A stretch of DNA of 64,000 nucleotides, from the NCBI RefSeq assembly GCF_024055635.1, contig NZ_JAMXMB010000033.1, positions 1-64,000 on the forward strand, read 5' to 3'. This DNA comes from Microbacterium yannicii. GTDB lineage: Bacteria > Actinomycetota > Actinomycetes > Actinomycetales > Microbacteriaceae. The first letter of the stretch is position 1. Each line of letters opens with the position of its first letter. The translations under genes and the position numbers were made by a program. Below, piece after piece: positions 15,780-24,768 of this stretch. The notes below the pieces were generated by a model. That model saw only the letters and a list, made by a program, of their open reading frames with translations. It did not search any database and was not told where the DNA came from.

Positions 15780-18734
15780 ATGCTCCTCGTCCTTGGCGCG
15801 TTCGCGGTCGTTCCGATCCTGCTGCCCTGGCTCGTGGCGCGTATCGGCGCACGCGCGTTCTATGTGGCGGCGATCCTGCCCGTCGCCGCCTTCGTCTATG
15901 CCGCAGTGCTCACTCCGCGCGTCATGGCGGGCGACATTCCGTTCGAGACATACGACTGGATCCCGCCGCTCGGCATCGAGCTCTCGATGCGCATGGACAC
16001 GCTGTCGTGGCTCATGACGCTGATCGTCACGGGGGTCGGCGCCCTTGTGATGATCTACTGCCGCTGGTACTTCCGCGGCAAGAAGGAGAACCTCGGCCAG
16101 TTCGCGGCCGTGCTCCTGGCGTTCGCCGGCGCGATGTACGGTCTCGTGCTCACCGACGACCTCGTCGTGCTCGTGATGTTCTGGGAGGTCACGAGCGTGC
16201 TGTCGTATCTCCTCATCGGGTACTACAACAAGCGCGCGGCGAGCCGCCGCGCCGCGCTCCAGGCGCTCCTCGTCACCACGCTCGGCGGGCTCGTCATGCT
16301 GATCGGCGTCGTGCTGCTCGTGGTCGACGCCGGCACGTCCAGCATCTCGACGATCCTCGCCGAGGCGCCGAGCGGGCCGATCGTCGACGCCGCCCTGGTG
16401 CTGATCCTCGTCGGCGCGCTCAGCAAGTCGGCGATCTTCCCGTTCCACTTCTGGCTCCCCGGCGCCATGGCGGCGCCCACACCGGTGAGCGCCTACCTCC
16501 ACGCCGCGGCGATGGTGAAGGCCGGCATCTACCTCATCGCCCGCCTCGCTCCGGTGTTCGCGATCGCGCCCACCTGGCGGCCGATTGTCGTCGGGCTCGG
16601 CGTCTTCACGATGCTGCTCGGCGGATTCCAGGCGCTGCGCGAGACCGACCTCAAGCGCGTGCTCGCGTTCGGCACGGTGAGCCAGCTCGGCATGCTGACC
16701 GTGGTGCTCGGCTATGGAACGAGGGACGTCGCCCTCGCAGGCCTCGGCCTGCTGCTGAGCCATGCGCTCTTCAAGTCGGCCCTGTTCCTCGTCGTCGGCG
16801 TCATCGACCGTCAGCTCTCCACGCGCGACCTGACCGAGCTGTCGGGCGTGGGGCGGCAGGCGCCCGTCTTGGCCACCTTCTCGATCATCGCTGTCGCCTC
16901 GATGGTCGGCATCATCCCGACGATCGGATTCGTCGCCAAGGAGGGCGCGCTCGCCGCCCTTCTGCACGAGGCGCTCGGCGGTGCGGTGTGGGGCATCGTC
17001 GCCCTCGCGGGCATCGCCGTGGGCTCGGTGCTGACCGCGGGGTACGGCATCCGATTCCTCTGGGGCGCGTTCGCGACCAAGCGTCAGCCGGGCGGCGACC
17101 GCATGCCCGACACGGAATGGCCCGACCCGCCGATCGGCTTCCTCGTCGCCCCGATCGTGCTCGCCGGCCTGACCGTCGTCGTCGGCGTCGCGGCACCGTG
17201 GCTCGACAAGGCCTTCACCCCCTACGCCGATGAGGCGCCGATGGCGACGCCGGGCGTGACGCCGCCCGAGCATTCCGCGCATCTCGCCGTCTGGCACGGC
17301 TTCGAGGCGGCGCTGTGGATCTCGCTCGCCACCATCGCGGTGGGAGTCCTCGTCTTCTGGGCGACCCGCCGCTGGCGCCCGGTCACGCGGCTGCTGCCGT
17401 TCACCGCCGCCGAGGCCTACAACGGCACGCTCCGCGGCATCGCGCGCCTCTCCGTCGTGACGACCAGCCTCACCCAGCGGGGCTCGCTGCCGGTGTACGT
17501 CGGCACGATCTTCGTGGTGTTCGTCGCCGCCGAGGGCACCGCCCTGATCGCGAGCGACGAATGGCGCGCCCAGCTCGACGCCTTCCAGACCCCGACGCAG
17601 CTGTTCGTCGCCCCGCTGATGATCGCCGCCGGGCTCATCGCGATCCGCGCCCGCAAGCGCTACACCGGGGTGGTGCTCGTCTCGGTGACCGGGCTCGGCA
17701 TGGTGCTGCTCTTCGCCACGAGCGGGGCGCCCGACCTCGCGCTCACGCAGATCCTCGTCGAGACGGTCACGCTGGTGGCGTTCGCGCTCGTGCTGCGGCG
17801 CATCCCCTCGCGGCTCGGCGAGCACAACGCGTCGGTGTGGCCGGTCGCCCGCGCCGTGCTCGGGGCGGCCGTCGGCATCACCATGGCGCTCGTCGCCATC
17901 GTCGCGACCGGCGCGCGGGTCGAGAAGCCGATCTCGGAGCGCTTCCCCGAGCTCGCCTATGAGCTCGGGCACGGCAAGAACGTCGTCAACGTCGCCCTCG
18001 TCGACCTGCGCGGGTGGGACACGATGGGCGAGCTGTCGGTGCTGATCCTCGCGGCGACGGGTGTGGCATCCCTCGTCTTCGTCACCCACCGTGCCGACAC
18101 GCTGTCGCGCTTCATCGCGCCGCTGCCGTCGGGGGCGACGCGCGCGCGCCGCCCGCTCGTGGAGACGTCGGACGGGCTCAAGCAGCGGGGTGACGAGCGC
18201 GGCAGCGGGCGTACGGCGTGGCTCGTCGGCGGCCAGCGCGTGCGTCCCGAGAACCGCTCGATCATGCTCGAGGTGATCGTGCGCATCCTCTTCCACACGA
18301 TCATCATCGTGTCGCTGTACCTGCTCTTCGCCGGGCACAACCTGCCCGGTGGCGGGTTCGCGGGCGGCCTGGTGGCGGGCATGGCGCTCGTGATGCGCTA
18401 CGTCGCCGGCGGCCGGTACGAACTGGGCGCGGCGGCCCCGACCGACGCGGGCCGCCTGCTCGGGGCGGGCATGACGATCGCGGTCGCGTGCGCCGTGGTG
18501 CCGGTGTTCTTCGGGTTCCCGCCGCTGTCGAGCTTCTTCTTCGAGACGACGCTGCCGGTGCTCGGCCACGTCGAGTTCGTCACCTCCACGATCTTCGATG
18601 TCGGCGTGTACCTGGTCGTCATCGGCCTCGTGCTCGACGTGCTGCGCAGCCTCGGCGCCGAGGTCGACCGCCAGGCGCAGGCGCTGCGCGACGCGCAGGA
18701 GCCGGCTTCGGGTCAGCGGGTGAGCATCCCGTGA
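15780..18734 (+). CDS. mnhA: Na+/H+ antiporter subunit A, fused MrpA-MrpB
   Basis: A 984-residue membrane protein. Residues 1-800 are the NADH-quinone oxidoreductase ND5-like MrpA, with the conserved MFWEVTSVLSYLLIGYY and FPFHFWLPGAMAAPTPVSAYLHAA regions that hold the proton-channel Glu and Lys/His residues. From about residue 820 the sequence (ENRSIMLEVIVRILFHTI, NLPGGGFAGGLV) is MrpB, so B is fused here rather than missing. The complex expels Na+ for H+. A GAGGAGG site (15768-15774) precedes the ATG. First gene of the A-C-D-E-F-G operon. Confidence 0.96.
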   Translation: MLLVLGAFAVVPILLPWLVARIGARAFYVAAILPVAAFVYAAVLTPRVMAGDIPFETYDWIPPLGIELSMRMDTLSWLMTLIVTGVGALVMIYCRWYFRGKKENLGQFAAVLLAFAGAMYGLVLTDDLVVLVMFWEVTSVLSYLLIGYYNKRAASRRAALQALLVTTLGGLVMLIGVVLLVVDAGTSSISTILAEAPSGPIVDAALVLILVGALSKSAIFPFHFWLPGAMAAPTPVSAYLHAAAMVKAGIYLIARLAPVFAIAPTWRPIVVGLGVFTMLLGGFQALRETDLKRVLAFGTVSQLGMLTVVLGYGTRDVALAGLGLLLSHALFKSALFLVVGVIDRQLSTRDLTELSGVGRQAPVLATFSIIAVASMVGIIPTIGFVAKEGALAALLHEALGGAVWGIVALAGIAVGSVLTAGYGIRFLWGAFATKRQPGGDRMPDTEWPDPPIGFLVAPIVLAGLTVVVGVAAPWLDKAFTPYADEAPMATPGVTPPEHSAHLAVWHGFEAALWISLATIAVGVLVFWATRRWRPVTRLLPFTAAEAYNGTLRGIARLSVVTTSLTQRGSLPVYVGTIFVVFVAAEGTALIASDEWRAQLDAFQTPTQLFVAPLMIAAGLIAIRARKRYTGVVLVSVTGLGMVLLFATSGAPDLALTQILVETVTLVAFALVLRRIPSRLGEHNASVWPVARAVLGAAVGITMALVAIVATGARVEKPISERFPELAYELGHGKNVVNVALVDLRGWDTMGELSVLILAATGVASLVFVTHRADTLSRFIAPLPSGATRARRPLVETSDGLKQRGDERGSGRTAWLVGGQRVRPENRSIMLEVIVRILFHTIIIVSLYLLFAGHNLPGGGFAGGLVAGMALVMRYVAGGRYELGAAAPTDAGRLLGAGMTIAVACAVVPVFFGFPPLSSFFFETTLPVLGHVEFVTSTIFDVGVYLVVIGLVLDVLRSLGAEVDRQAQALRDAQEPASGQRVSIP

Positions 18735-19312
18735 ACGTCTCGCTGATCCTCATCATCGTCATGGCGGTGCTCTTCGCGTGCGGTGTCTACGCGATGCTCG
18801 AACGCAGCCTCACTCGCGTGCTCATCGGGTTCCTGCTGCTCGGCAACGCGACCAACCTCCTGCTGCTCATCGTGATGGGTGCGCCCGGGGTGGCGCCGTT
18901 CTTCGGCGCTTCGACAGGCTCAGCGACCGGGCGTGGCACGGAAGGGATGTCGGACCCGCTGCCGCAGGCCCTCACCCTCACCGCGATCGTCATCACGTTC
19001 GCCGTCTCGGCGTTCCTCCTCGCGCTCATCTACCGCTCGTGGCAGCTCGGTCAGGCCGACACCGTGGTCGACGACGCGGCAGACCTCGAGGTGCGCGAGC
19101 GCGGACCCGAGGACGAGGACACGATGGACGAGGAGACCGAGATCGAGCACGCGGACGACGACGCCACCACGGACTTCGTGGGCACCGCCACCGCACCGAT
19201 CACGATCCTCGGCACCCGCGACTTCGCGGGTCTGCGCGACGACGCACCGGTCGATCGCCCGGAGCAGGGGCCGCGGGCGCGGACGGACCGCGACGGGGGT
19301 GACGACGCATGA
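18731..19312 (+). CDS. mnhC: Na+/H+ antiporter subunit C (MrpC)
   Basis: A 193-residue NuoK-like MrpC with three membrane segments (about residues 4-24, 28-52, 79-101). The GTG at 18731 overlaps the mnhA stop (GTGA). Between the second and third segments the usual short loop is replaced at residues 60-67 by GASTGSATGR, encoded by a copy of interspersed repeat B (18908-18931). The C-terminal 90 residues after the last membrane segment are an acidic, low-complexity cytoplasmic tail (about residues 108-193), longer than in typical MrpC. The core fold seems intact. Confidence 0.94.
   Translation: MNVSLILIIVMAVLFACGVYAMLERSLTRVLIGFLLLGNATNLLLLIVMGAPGVAPFFGASTGSATGRGTEGMSDPLPQALTLTAIVITFAVSAFLLALIYRSWQLGQADTVVDDAADLEVRERGPEDEDTMDEETEIEHADDDATTDFVGTATAPITILGTRDFAGLRDDAPVDRPEQGPRARTDRDGGDDA
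18908..18931 (+). repeat. Interspersed repeat B inside mnhC
   Basis: GCTTCGACAGGCTCAGCGAC followed by CGGG, a variant of the CTTCGACAAGCTCAGGGACCG repeat found at several places in the window. It is read in frame inside mnhC. Confidence 0.8.
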
Positions 19313-20892
19313 TCTCCCTCGCGCCGACCCTCGTCCCACTGCTCGTGACACTGCCGCTGCTCGGCGCCGCCATCGCGCTCATCGCCGGGCGTCATCGCAA
19401 GACGCAGGTGGCGGTCTCCATCGTGACGCTCACTGCCGTGCTCGTCATCGCGGCGATCCTGCTGTACGTCGTCGACGCGGGCGATGAGCCGATCGCGGTC
19501 TCGGTCGGCGGCTGGCCGGTCCCGTTCGGCATCGTGCTGTACGTCGACCGGCTCTCGGCGCTCCTCGTCGTCGTCTCGAGCATCGTGCTGCTCGCCGTCC
19601 TCCTCTTCTCGGTCGGCCAGGGCGCCGCCGACGGCGACGACGACACCCCGGTCTCGATCTTCCACCCGTCCTATCTGATCCTCGGCGCGGGCATCTTCAA
19701 CGCGTTCATCGCGGGCGACCTGTTCAACCTCTACGTCGGCTTCGAGATCCTGCTCGTCGCGTCGTACGTGCTGATCACCCTCGGTTCGACCGAGTCGCGC
19801 ATCCGCACCGGCGTCGTCTACATCGTGGTGTCGCTGGTGTCGTCGATCCTGTTCCTTGCCGCGATCGCGATGATCTACGGCGCGCTCGGCACGGTCAACA
19901 TGGTGCAGATCTCCGAGCGGATGGGCGAGCTGCCGCAGGAGACGCAGCTCATCCTGCACCTCATGCTGCTGCTGGCGTTCAGCATCAAGGCGGCGGTCTT
20001 CCCGCTGTCGTTCTGGCTGCCCGACTCGTACCCGACGGCGCCCGCGCCGGTGACGGCGGTCTTCGCCGGCCTGCTGACGAAGGTCGGCGTCTACGCGATC
20101 ATCCGCACCGAGACCGAGCTGTTCCTCTACAACGACGTGAACCAGCTGCTGATGTGGGTGGCACTGGCGACGATGATCGTCGGCGTCCTCGGCGCCGTCG
20201 CACAGGCCGAGCTCAAGCGGATCCTGTCGTTCACCCTCGTGAGCCATATCGGCTACATGATCTTCGGGCTCGCGATCGCGACCCCGGCGGCCATCGGCGC
20301 CACGATCTACTACATGATCCACCACATCGTGGTGCAGACGACGCTGTTCCTCGCCGTCGGGCTCGTGGAACGCCGTGCCGGATCCACCTCGATCCTGCGC
20401 GTGAAGGGGCTGATGAAGGCGGCGCCCGTGATCGCGGTGCTCTACTTCATCCCCGCCGTCAACCTCGGAGGCCTACCGCCGTTCTCGGGCTTCATCGGCA
20501 AGTTCGCGCTGTTCGACGCCGCCGCGCAGGTGGGCACGCCGATCATGATCGTGCTGATGGTGGGCGGCATCATCACGAGCCTGCTCACGCTCTACGCCCT
20601 CATGCGCGCGTGGAATCTGTCGTTCTGGCGTGAAGAGGACGACTCGGCCGAGACCGAGGCGCGCATCTCGTACCTCGGCTCGGCTCCGGCGGCCGGAGTC
20701 GAGACCGAGCGCCGCGTCATCCCGAAGATCATGACGGCCGCCACGACGGGCATGGTCGCGATCACCGTCGCGCTCACGGTCTTCGCGGGGCCGCTCTACG
20801 ACGTGTGCACGCGCATCGGCGAGTCGCTGCTGCAGCCGGTGTCGCTCACAGAGCTGCAGGACGACGTGCAGGGACCGGTGAAGACGCCGTGA
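19309..20892 (+). CDS. mnhD: Na+/H+ antiporter subunit D (MrpD)
   Basis: A 527-residue NuoN/ND2-like antiporter subunit with about 14 membrane segments. The conserved [18 protein letters not shown] region with its proton-channel Glu, and [20 protein letters not shown] with the essential Lys, are both present, so the subunit looks functional. It starts at ATG 19309 overlapping the mnhC stop (ATGA) and ends overlapping mnhE. Length fits the family. Confidence 0.96.
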   Translation: MISLAPTLVPLLVTLPLLGAAIALIAGRHRKTQVAVSIVTLTAVLVIAAILLYVVDAGDEPIAVSVGGWPVPFGIVLYVDRLSALLVVVSSIVLLAVLLFSVGQGAADGDDDTPVSIFHPSYLILGAGIFNAFIAGDLFNLYVGFEILLVASYVLITLGSTESRIRTGVVYIVVSLVSSILFLAAIAMIYGALGTVNMVQISERMGELPQETQLILHLMLLLAFSIKAAVFPLSFWLPDSYPTAPAPVTAVFAGLLTKVGVYAIIRTETELFLYNDVNQLLMWVALATMIVGVLGAVAQAELKRILSFTLVSHIGYMIFGLAIATPAAIGATIYYMIHHIVVQTTLFLAVGLVERRAGSTSILRVKGLMKAAPVIAVLYFIPAVNLGGLPPFSGFIGKFALFDAAAQVGTPIMIVLMVGGIITSLLTLYALMRAWNLSFWREEDDSAETEARISYLGSAPAAGVETERRVIPKIMTAATTGMVAITVALTVFAGPLYDVCTRIGESLLQPVSLTELQDDVQGPVKTP

Positions 20893-21617
20893 CCCCCGAC
20901 CTGCCCCGCAACCGCCTGCGCCGCGCCACTCTCACGCTCTGGCGCCAGCTGCCGTTCTTCGTGTGGCTCATCGCCCTGTGGATGCTCCTGTGGGGCCAGT
21001 TCACCTGGCTCGCGTTCCTCACCGGCCTGATCGCGGCGATCGTCGTGACGCGCATCTTCCGGCTTCCGCCCGTCGAGCTCTCGGGCCGAGTGAACCTCTG
21101 GTGGGGTTTCGTGTTCGTGCTCGAGTTCATCGTCGCGGTGATCCACGGCTCGCTCACCGTGGCGTGGCAGGTGCTCGACTTCCGCCGGCAGCCCGGCGCT
21201 GCGATCATCGCCGTCCAGTTGCGCACCGACGACGACCTGATCATGACGCACACGGGCGTGACGGCATCCCTCATTCCCGGCTCACTGATCGTCGAGACCG
21301 ATCGGGATCGCCGCATCCTGTACCTGCACGTCATCGGGGTGCGCGACGACGCGGACGTCGAGAGGCAGCGTGCCAGCGTGCACCACTGGGAGGAGCGCAT
21401 CGTCCGCGCGGTGGGGTCGCGCGCGCAGCTGCAGTCAATCAGAGCGGATGCCGCGGCCCGGCGCCCTTCGACAAGCTCAGGGACCGCGGGTTGGGGCTCA
21501 GGGACCGCGGGTTGGGGCTCAGGGACCGCGGGGCGGGGCTCAGGGACCGCGGGGCGGGGCCCGGGGGCCGCGGGGCGGGGCTCGGGAACCGGGAAGAGCG
21601 GAGGGAGTGCCCGATGA
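20889..21617 (+). CDS. mnhE: Na+/H+ antiporter subunit E (MrpE) with repeat-derived C-terminal tail
   Basis: A 242-residue MrpE. Residues 1-185 are the ordinary subunit: two or three membrane segments (FFVWLIALWMLLWGQFTWLA) and the soluble domain with TPGSLIV-like TASLIPGSLIVETD. From residue 192 onward the protein is entirely repeat-derived: PSTSSGTAGWG followed by heptads SGTAGWG, SGTAGRG and PGAAGRG. These come from repeat B and its 21-base tandem expansion. The GTG at 20889 overlaps the mnhD stop. The extra tail is glycine-rich, probably disordered, and not expected to be needed for transport. Confidence 0.92.
   Translation: MTPDLPRNRLRRATLTLWRQLPFFVWLIALWMLLWGQFTWLAFLTGLIAAIVVTRIFRLPPVELSGRVNLWWGFVFVLEFIVAVIHGSLTVAWQVLDFRRQPGAAIIAVQLRTDDDLIMTHTGVTASLIPGSLIVETDRDRRILYLHVIGVRDDADVERQRASVHHWEERIVRAVGSRAQLQSIRADAAARRPSTSSGTAGWGSGTAGWGSGTAGRGSGTAGRGPGAAGRGSGTGKSGGSAR
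21463..21601 (+). repeat. Repeat B plus six-unit 21-bp tandem array in mnhE
   Basis: A full repeat B copy (21463-21489) leads into 21-base units of the form CTCAGGGACCGCGGGTTGGG plus G, starting at 21476, 21497, 21518, 21539, 21560 and 21581. The first two are identical, the next two differ by GTT to GGC, and the last two are degenerate. Because 21 is a multiple of three the array keeps the frame and encodes a heptapeptide repeat. Confidence 0.92.
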
Positions 21618-21880
21618 ACGTGCTGATGCTCGTGATCTACGTGATCTTCGGCGTCGCCGCACTGCTGACGCTGTGGCGGATCGTCATCGGGCCGTCGATC
21701 CTCGACAGGGCCGTGGCATCCGACGTGCTCCTCACCGAGGTGATGTGCGTGCTGGGCGCCGAGATGGCGATCAACCACCACACCCGGACTCTGCCCGTGC
21801 TCCTGATCATCGCGGCCGTGGGCGTGTTCGGGTCTATCTCGATCGCCCGCTTCGTCGCGAGAAGGGACCAGGGACGATGA
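21614..21880 (+). CDS. mnhF: Na+/H+ antiporter subunit F (MrpF)
   Basis: An 88-residue subunit with three membrane segments, the normal size for MrpF. It has the characteristic RIVIGPSILDRAVASDVL loop between the first and second segments. The ATG at 21614 overlaps the mnhE stop by four bases and its own stop overlaps mnhG, so it is translated as part of the operon. Confidence 0.95.
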   Translation: MNVLMLVIYVIFGVAALLTLWRIVIGPSILDRAVASDVLLTEVMCVLGAEMAINHHTRTLPVLLIIAAVGVFGSISIARFVARRDQGR

Positions 21881-22233
21881 ACGAGATCCTGGATGTCGCG
21901 GCCCTCGTCCTGATCCTCATGGGCGCGCTGCTGTGCCTCACCGCCGCGATCGGCGTGCTGCGCTTCCGCGACGTGCCGAGCCGGCTTCATGCGGCGACCA
22001 AGCCCCAGGTGCTCGGCCTCATGCTGATCTGCCTCGCGATCGCGCTGTCGCTGCGCTCATGGCCGGTGGTGGCATTCCTCGTGCCGATCGTGCTCATCCA
22101 GCTGGCGACGGCGCCCCTGTCGGCGCACATGGTGGGGCGTCAGGCGTACCGCAACGGCACGATCGACGAGGGCGGGCTGCATGTCGACGAGCTCGCCGAG
22201 TCCAAGCGCACGCCTCCCGCCGCCGGGGGCTGA
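21877..22233 (+). CDS. mnhG: Na+/H+ antiporter subunit G (MrpG)
   Basis: A 118-residue subunit with three membrane segments and the family signature GVLRFRDVPSRLHAATKPQ after the first one. It is the last gene of the operon, starting at ATG 21877 overlapping mnhF. The final 25 residues are a charged cytoplasmic tail. A perfect hairpin follows directly. Confidence 0.95.
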   Translation: MNEILDVAALVLILMGALLCLTAAIGVLRFRDVPSRLHAATKPQVLGLMLICLAIALSLRSWPVVAFLVPIVLIQLATAPLSAHMVGRQAYRNGTIDEGGLHVDELAESKRTPPAAGG

Positions 22234-22238
22234 TCACG

Positions 22239-22265
22239 GCGGCTGACGGCGGCCGAGTCAGCCGC
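22239..22265. terminator. Terminator hairpin at the end of the Mrp operon
   Basis: Perfect nine-base arms GCGGCTGAC (22239-22247) and GTCAGCCGC (22257-22265) lie between the stop of mnhG and the stop of the converging monooxygenase gene, so they can serve both strands. Confidence 0.75.
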
Positions 22266-22267
22266 GG

Positions 22268-23518
22268 TCACGTGGTCGAGGTGCTCGCGGCTCGCCGCGC
22301 CCAGGTCGGCGCCTTCTCGGGCCGGGGGCCGACGCCGATGATGAACGCCGGGATGACGGTCAGTCCGGGCAGGCGCCGGATGAGGCGGATGAGCCGGCGG
22401 GGCGGCGTGACACCCCTGCTGCTGAGCGCCGGCATGATGAGGCGCGCGTGGATGAAGCGCTGCAGCGCCTGGATCAGGATCGTGGGCATGGTCCGTCGGC
22501 GCTGCACGCGGGCGAGCACCCGCTCGCCGTCGCGCGCGGCGCCCCGGAACGTGCCCCGCCGCAGCGGGTTGGCGACGATGCGGGCGGCGGCGACGGCGTC
22601 CTGCACGGCGAGGTTGATGCCGACGCCGCCGACCGGCGACATCGCGTGGGCCGCGTCGCCGATGCACAGCACGCCGGGTGCGTACCAGCGGCGCAGGCGG
22701 TCGAGTCGCACGTCGAGATGCTTGACGTCGTCCATCGAGGCGATGCCGTCGACGTCGCCGGCGAGTTCGGGCAGCAGCTGCGCGGTGTCGGCGCGGAAGG
22801 CCTCGATCCCCCGGCGGCGGACGGCGGCGTCGGTGCCCTTGCGCCCGAGGGCCGCGACCTGGACGTAGCCCCGGCGGGGGATCGCGATGGCGACCCGCCC
22901 CTTGCCGATGCGGGGCAGAAGGGACTCGCCGAGCGGCTGCGCCGTGTTCACCCGGTACCACCAGACATCGAAGCCGACCGGGAACTGCCGCGCCGGAAGA
23001 CCGACGGTGCGGCGGACCACCGACCAACGGCCGTCGCACGCGACAGTGAGATCGGCGAGAAGCCGGCCGTTGCCCGTCGGCGACGAGTACTCCACACCGA
23101 CCACGCGGTCGCCGTCGCGGATGACACCGGTCACGTCGTGCCGGGTGCGCAGGGTGAACGACGGTTCGGCGGCAGCGGCGTCGGCGATGAGGTCGAGCAG
23201 GTCCCACTGCGGCACCATCGCGACATACGGATGCCGCACCCGCAGGCGCGAGAAGTCCGCCATCTGCACGTCCTGGCCGGCCGGCCCGGGCAGCACCACC
23301 TGGCTGATCCGCGAGTGCGGCAGGGCGTCGAACCGGTCGAACAGCCCGAGGTCGTCGAGCAGGCCGAGCGTGGTCGGATGGACGGTGTCGCCGCGGAAGT
23401 CGCGGAGGAAATCGGCGTGCTTCTCGAGCACCGTGACCTGCACGCCCGCCCGCGCGAGCAGCAGGCCGAGCACGAGGCCGGCAGGACCGCCGCCCACGAT
23501 GGCGCACGTCGTTCGCAT
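22268..23518 (-). CDS. FAD-dependent monooxygenase (PHBH/UbiH-type)
   Basis: A 416-residue class A flavoprotein monooxygenase. The dinucleotide-binding motif IVGGGPAGLVLGLLLARAG is at residues 7-25. The DG motif appears as VACDGRWSVVRR, and the GD motif as GVLCIGDAAHAMSPVGGVG, which binds the FAD ribityl chain. These enzymes hydroxylate aromatic or polyketide-like substrates using NAD(P)H; the substrate here is unknown. The ATG at 23518 places the Rossmann strand at the very N-terminus as usual; an open frame continues to 23623 but is not needed. Confidence 0.92.
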   Translation of the reverse strand: MRTTCAIVGGGPAGLVLGLLLARAGVQVTVLEKHADFLRDFRGDTVHPTTLGLLDDLGLFDRFDALPHSRISQVVLPGPAGQDVQMADFSRLRVRHPYVAMVPQWDLLDLIADAAAAEPSFTLRTRHDVTGVIRDGDRVVGVEYSSPTGNGRLLADLTVACDGRWSVVRRTVGLPARQFPVGFDVWWYRVNTAQPLGESLLPRIGKGRVAIAIPRRGYVQVAALGRKGTDAAVRRRGIEAFRADTAQLLPELAGDVDGIASMDDVKHLDVRLDRLRRWYAPGVLCIGDAAHAMSPVGGVGINLAVQDAVAAARIVANPLRRGTFRGAARDGERVLARVQRRRTMPTILIQALQRFIHARLIMPALSSRGVTPPRRLIRLIRRLPGLTVIPAFIIGVGPRPEKAPTWARRAASTSTT

Positions 23519-23663
23519 CGACGCGCCCGCTCCAGGATCGGCGTTCCTGTCGGCATCCGTCTCCCGCACCCGTCCGCTCTCCACGTTCGACGCCTCCTCG
23601 AGTCCTCGGGCTCCGGTGAGCACCGATTCGAACCCAGGGTACGACCGGCGCCTCGGCGAAGGG

Positions 23664-24530
23664 CTAGGCGCGTTCGACCGGCAGCCACAGCTCCGACGTC
23701 GCGGTGCTGAAGTCGTCGGCGCGGTCGAGGATCGCGACGATCGAGGGTCCCGGTCGCAGGCGCCAGGGGTTGGACGGGAACCAGTCGGTGGCGGTGGCGG
23801 CCCAGGTGGACTGCAGGGCGGCGGGATAGGGGCCCGCGGTGCGGAAGACCGCCCAGCTGCCGGCCGGCACTTCGATCACGTCGAGGTCGTCGGGGACGGT
23901 CGTGCCCTCGCCGACGGCGACGCCGTGCAGGTAGGTCAGCTCGCTGCCCTCGGTGTAGTCGGGCTCGACGTCGGCGCTCACCTGCAGCAGTCCTGCGGGC
24001 TCGGCGCTGCTCAGCGCCTTGAGACGCAGGTGCTCTTCGGCGGGGAGCGAGGCGATGTGCGCCTGGATATGCGGGTTGACCCCTTCGTGGATGAGGGGCA
24101 CGCGGGCGGCGTGGCCGACGAGGCGGAGGTCGGTGAGGTCTGTGATGCGGGTGTCCATGGGTGTGTTCCCTTCTACGGTCAGGCGGAACCTGAGTTGCGG
24201 TTGCGTGCGAAGGGGACCGCCGTCGCGGCGCACGTCGCCGGGGCCGACGCCGTGCACGGCCCGGAACGCCCGGCCGAATGCCTCGGTCGAGCCGTAGCCG
24301 TAGCGGACCGCGATTCCGAGCACGTCGCCGCCGCCGATGACGTCGGCCGCAGCGACCGACATCCTCCGTCGCCGGATGTATTCCGACAGCGGCATGCCAG
24401 CCAGCGACGAGAACATCCGGCGCAGGTGGTACTCGGTCGTGCCGAGACTCCGCGCCAGGTCGGCGATGTCGACGTTCTCGGTGAGATGGTCCTCGACGTA
24501 CCCGACGACCCGGTTGAGAATCGCGATCAC
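23664..24530 (-). CDS. AraC family regulator with GyrI-like effector-binding domain
   Basis: A 288-residue regulator. The AraC helix-turn-helix pair is at residues 1-110 (DIADLARSLGTTEYHLRRMF and the VAVRYGYGSTEAFGRAFRA second motif). After a linker comes a GyrI/SOUL-like ligand domain starting near MDTRITDL at residue 125 and ending at LPVERA. This fusion resembles Rob/BmrR-like sensors of amphipathic drugs. The GTG at 24530 is chosen because AGGAGG sits five bases before it; the frame continues upstream into a repeat. Confidence 0.92.
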   Translation of the reverse strand: MIAILNRVVGYVEDHLTENVDIADLARSLGTTEYHLRRMFSSLAGMPLSEYIRRRRMSVAAADVIGGGDVLGIAVRYGYGSTEAFGRAFRAVHGVGPGDVRRDGGPLRTQPQLRFRLTVEGNTPMDTRITDLTDLRLVGHAARVPLIHEGVNPHIQAHIASLPAEEHLRLKALSSAEPAGLLQVSADVEPDYTEGSELTYLHGVAVGEGTTVPDDLDVIEVPAGSWAVFRTAGPYPAALQSTWAATATDWFPSNPWRLRPGPSIVAILDRADDFSTATSELWLPVERA

Positions 24531-24623
24531 GGTTCCTCCTTCGACATCCAGCCTCGCCGCTGACGTTCCTGCGCACCCGACTATCGCGGTCCGATTCGAT
24601 CGGCCGCCGTGGACGCCTCGGAG

Positions 24624-24736
24624 CGTCTCGTCTCGCTCGCCGACCGGAACCCTACCCTCGGTCGTCGCTCGCTCGCTCAACGACCGGAACCCTACCCCCG
24701 GTCGTTGAGCGAGCGAGGAACGAGCGAGACGAAACG
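24624..24736. repeat. Interspersed inverted repeat A, copy 2
   Basis: An inverted repeat with outer arms CGTCTCGTCTCGCTCG (24624-24639) and CGAGCGAGACGAAACG (24721-24736). The inner arms are GCTCGCTCAACGACCGG and CCGGTCGTTGAGCGAGC. The left half contains an extra CGACCGGAACCCTACCC direct duplication. It begins 32 bases after the penicillin acylase stop. Confidence 0.85.
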
Positions 24737-24768
24737 TCCCTCATGGGGCGCAGCACCGAGCTGTCGCG

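Noticed and set aside
15780..18734. mnhB seemed to be missing from the Mrp operon.
   Set aside because: The last 160 residues of MnhA are MrpB, so the subunit is fused.
22268..23623. An earlier start for the FAD monooxygenase at 23623.
   Set aside because: It would put about 35 unrelated residues before the Rossmann strand; family members begin at or near MRTTCAIVGGG.
23664..24158. The AraC protein could be two genes, because an internal ATG at 24158 has a GAAGGGAA site before it.
   Set aside because: AraC-GyrI fusions often have a Met at this junction, and the frame is continuous with good similarity on both sides.
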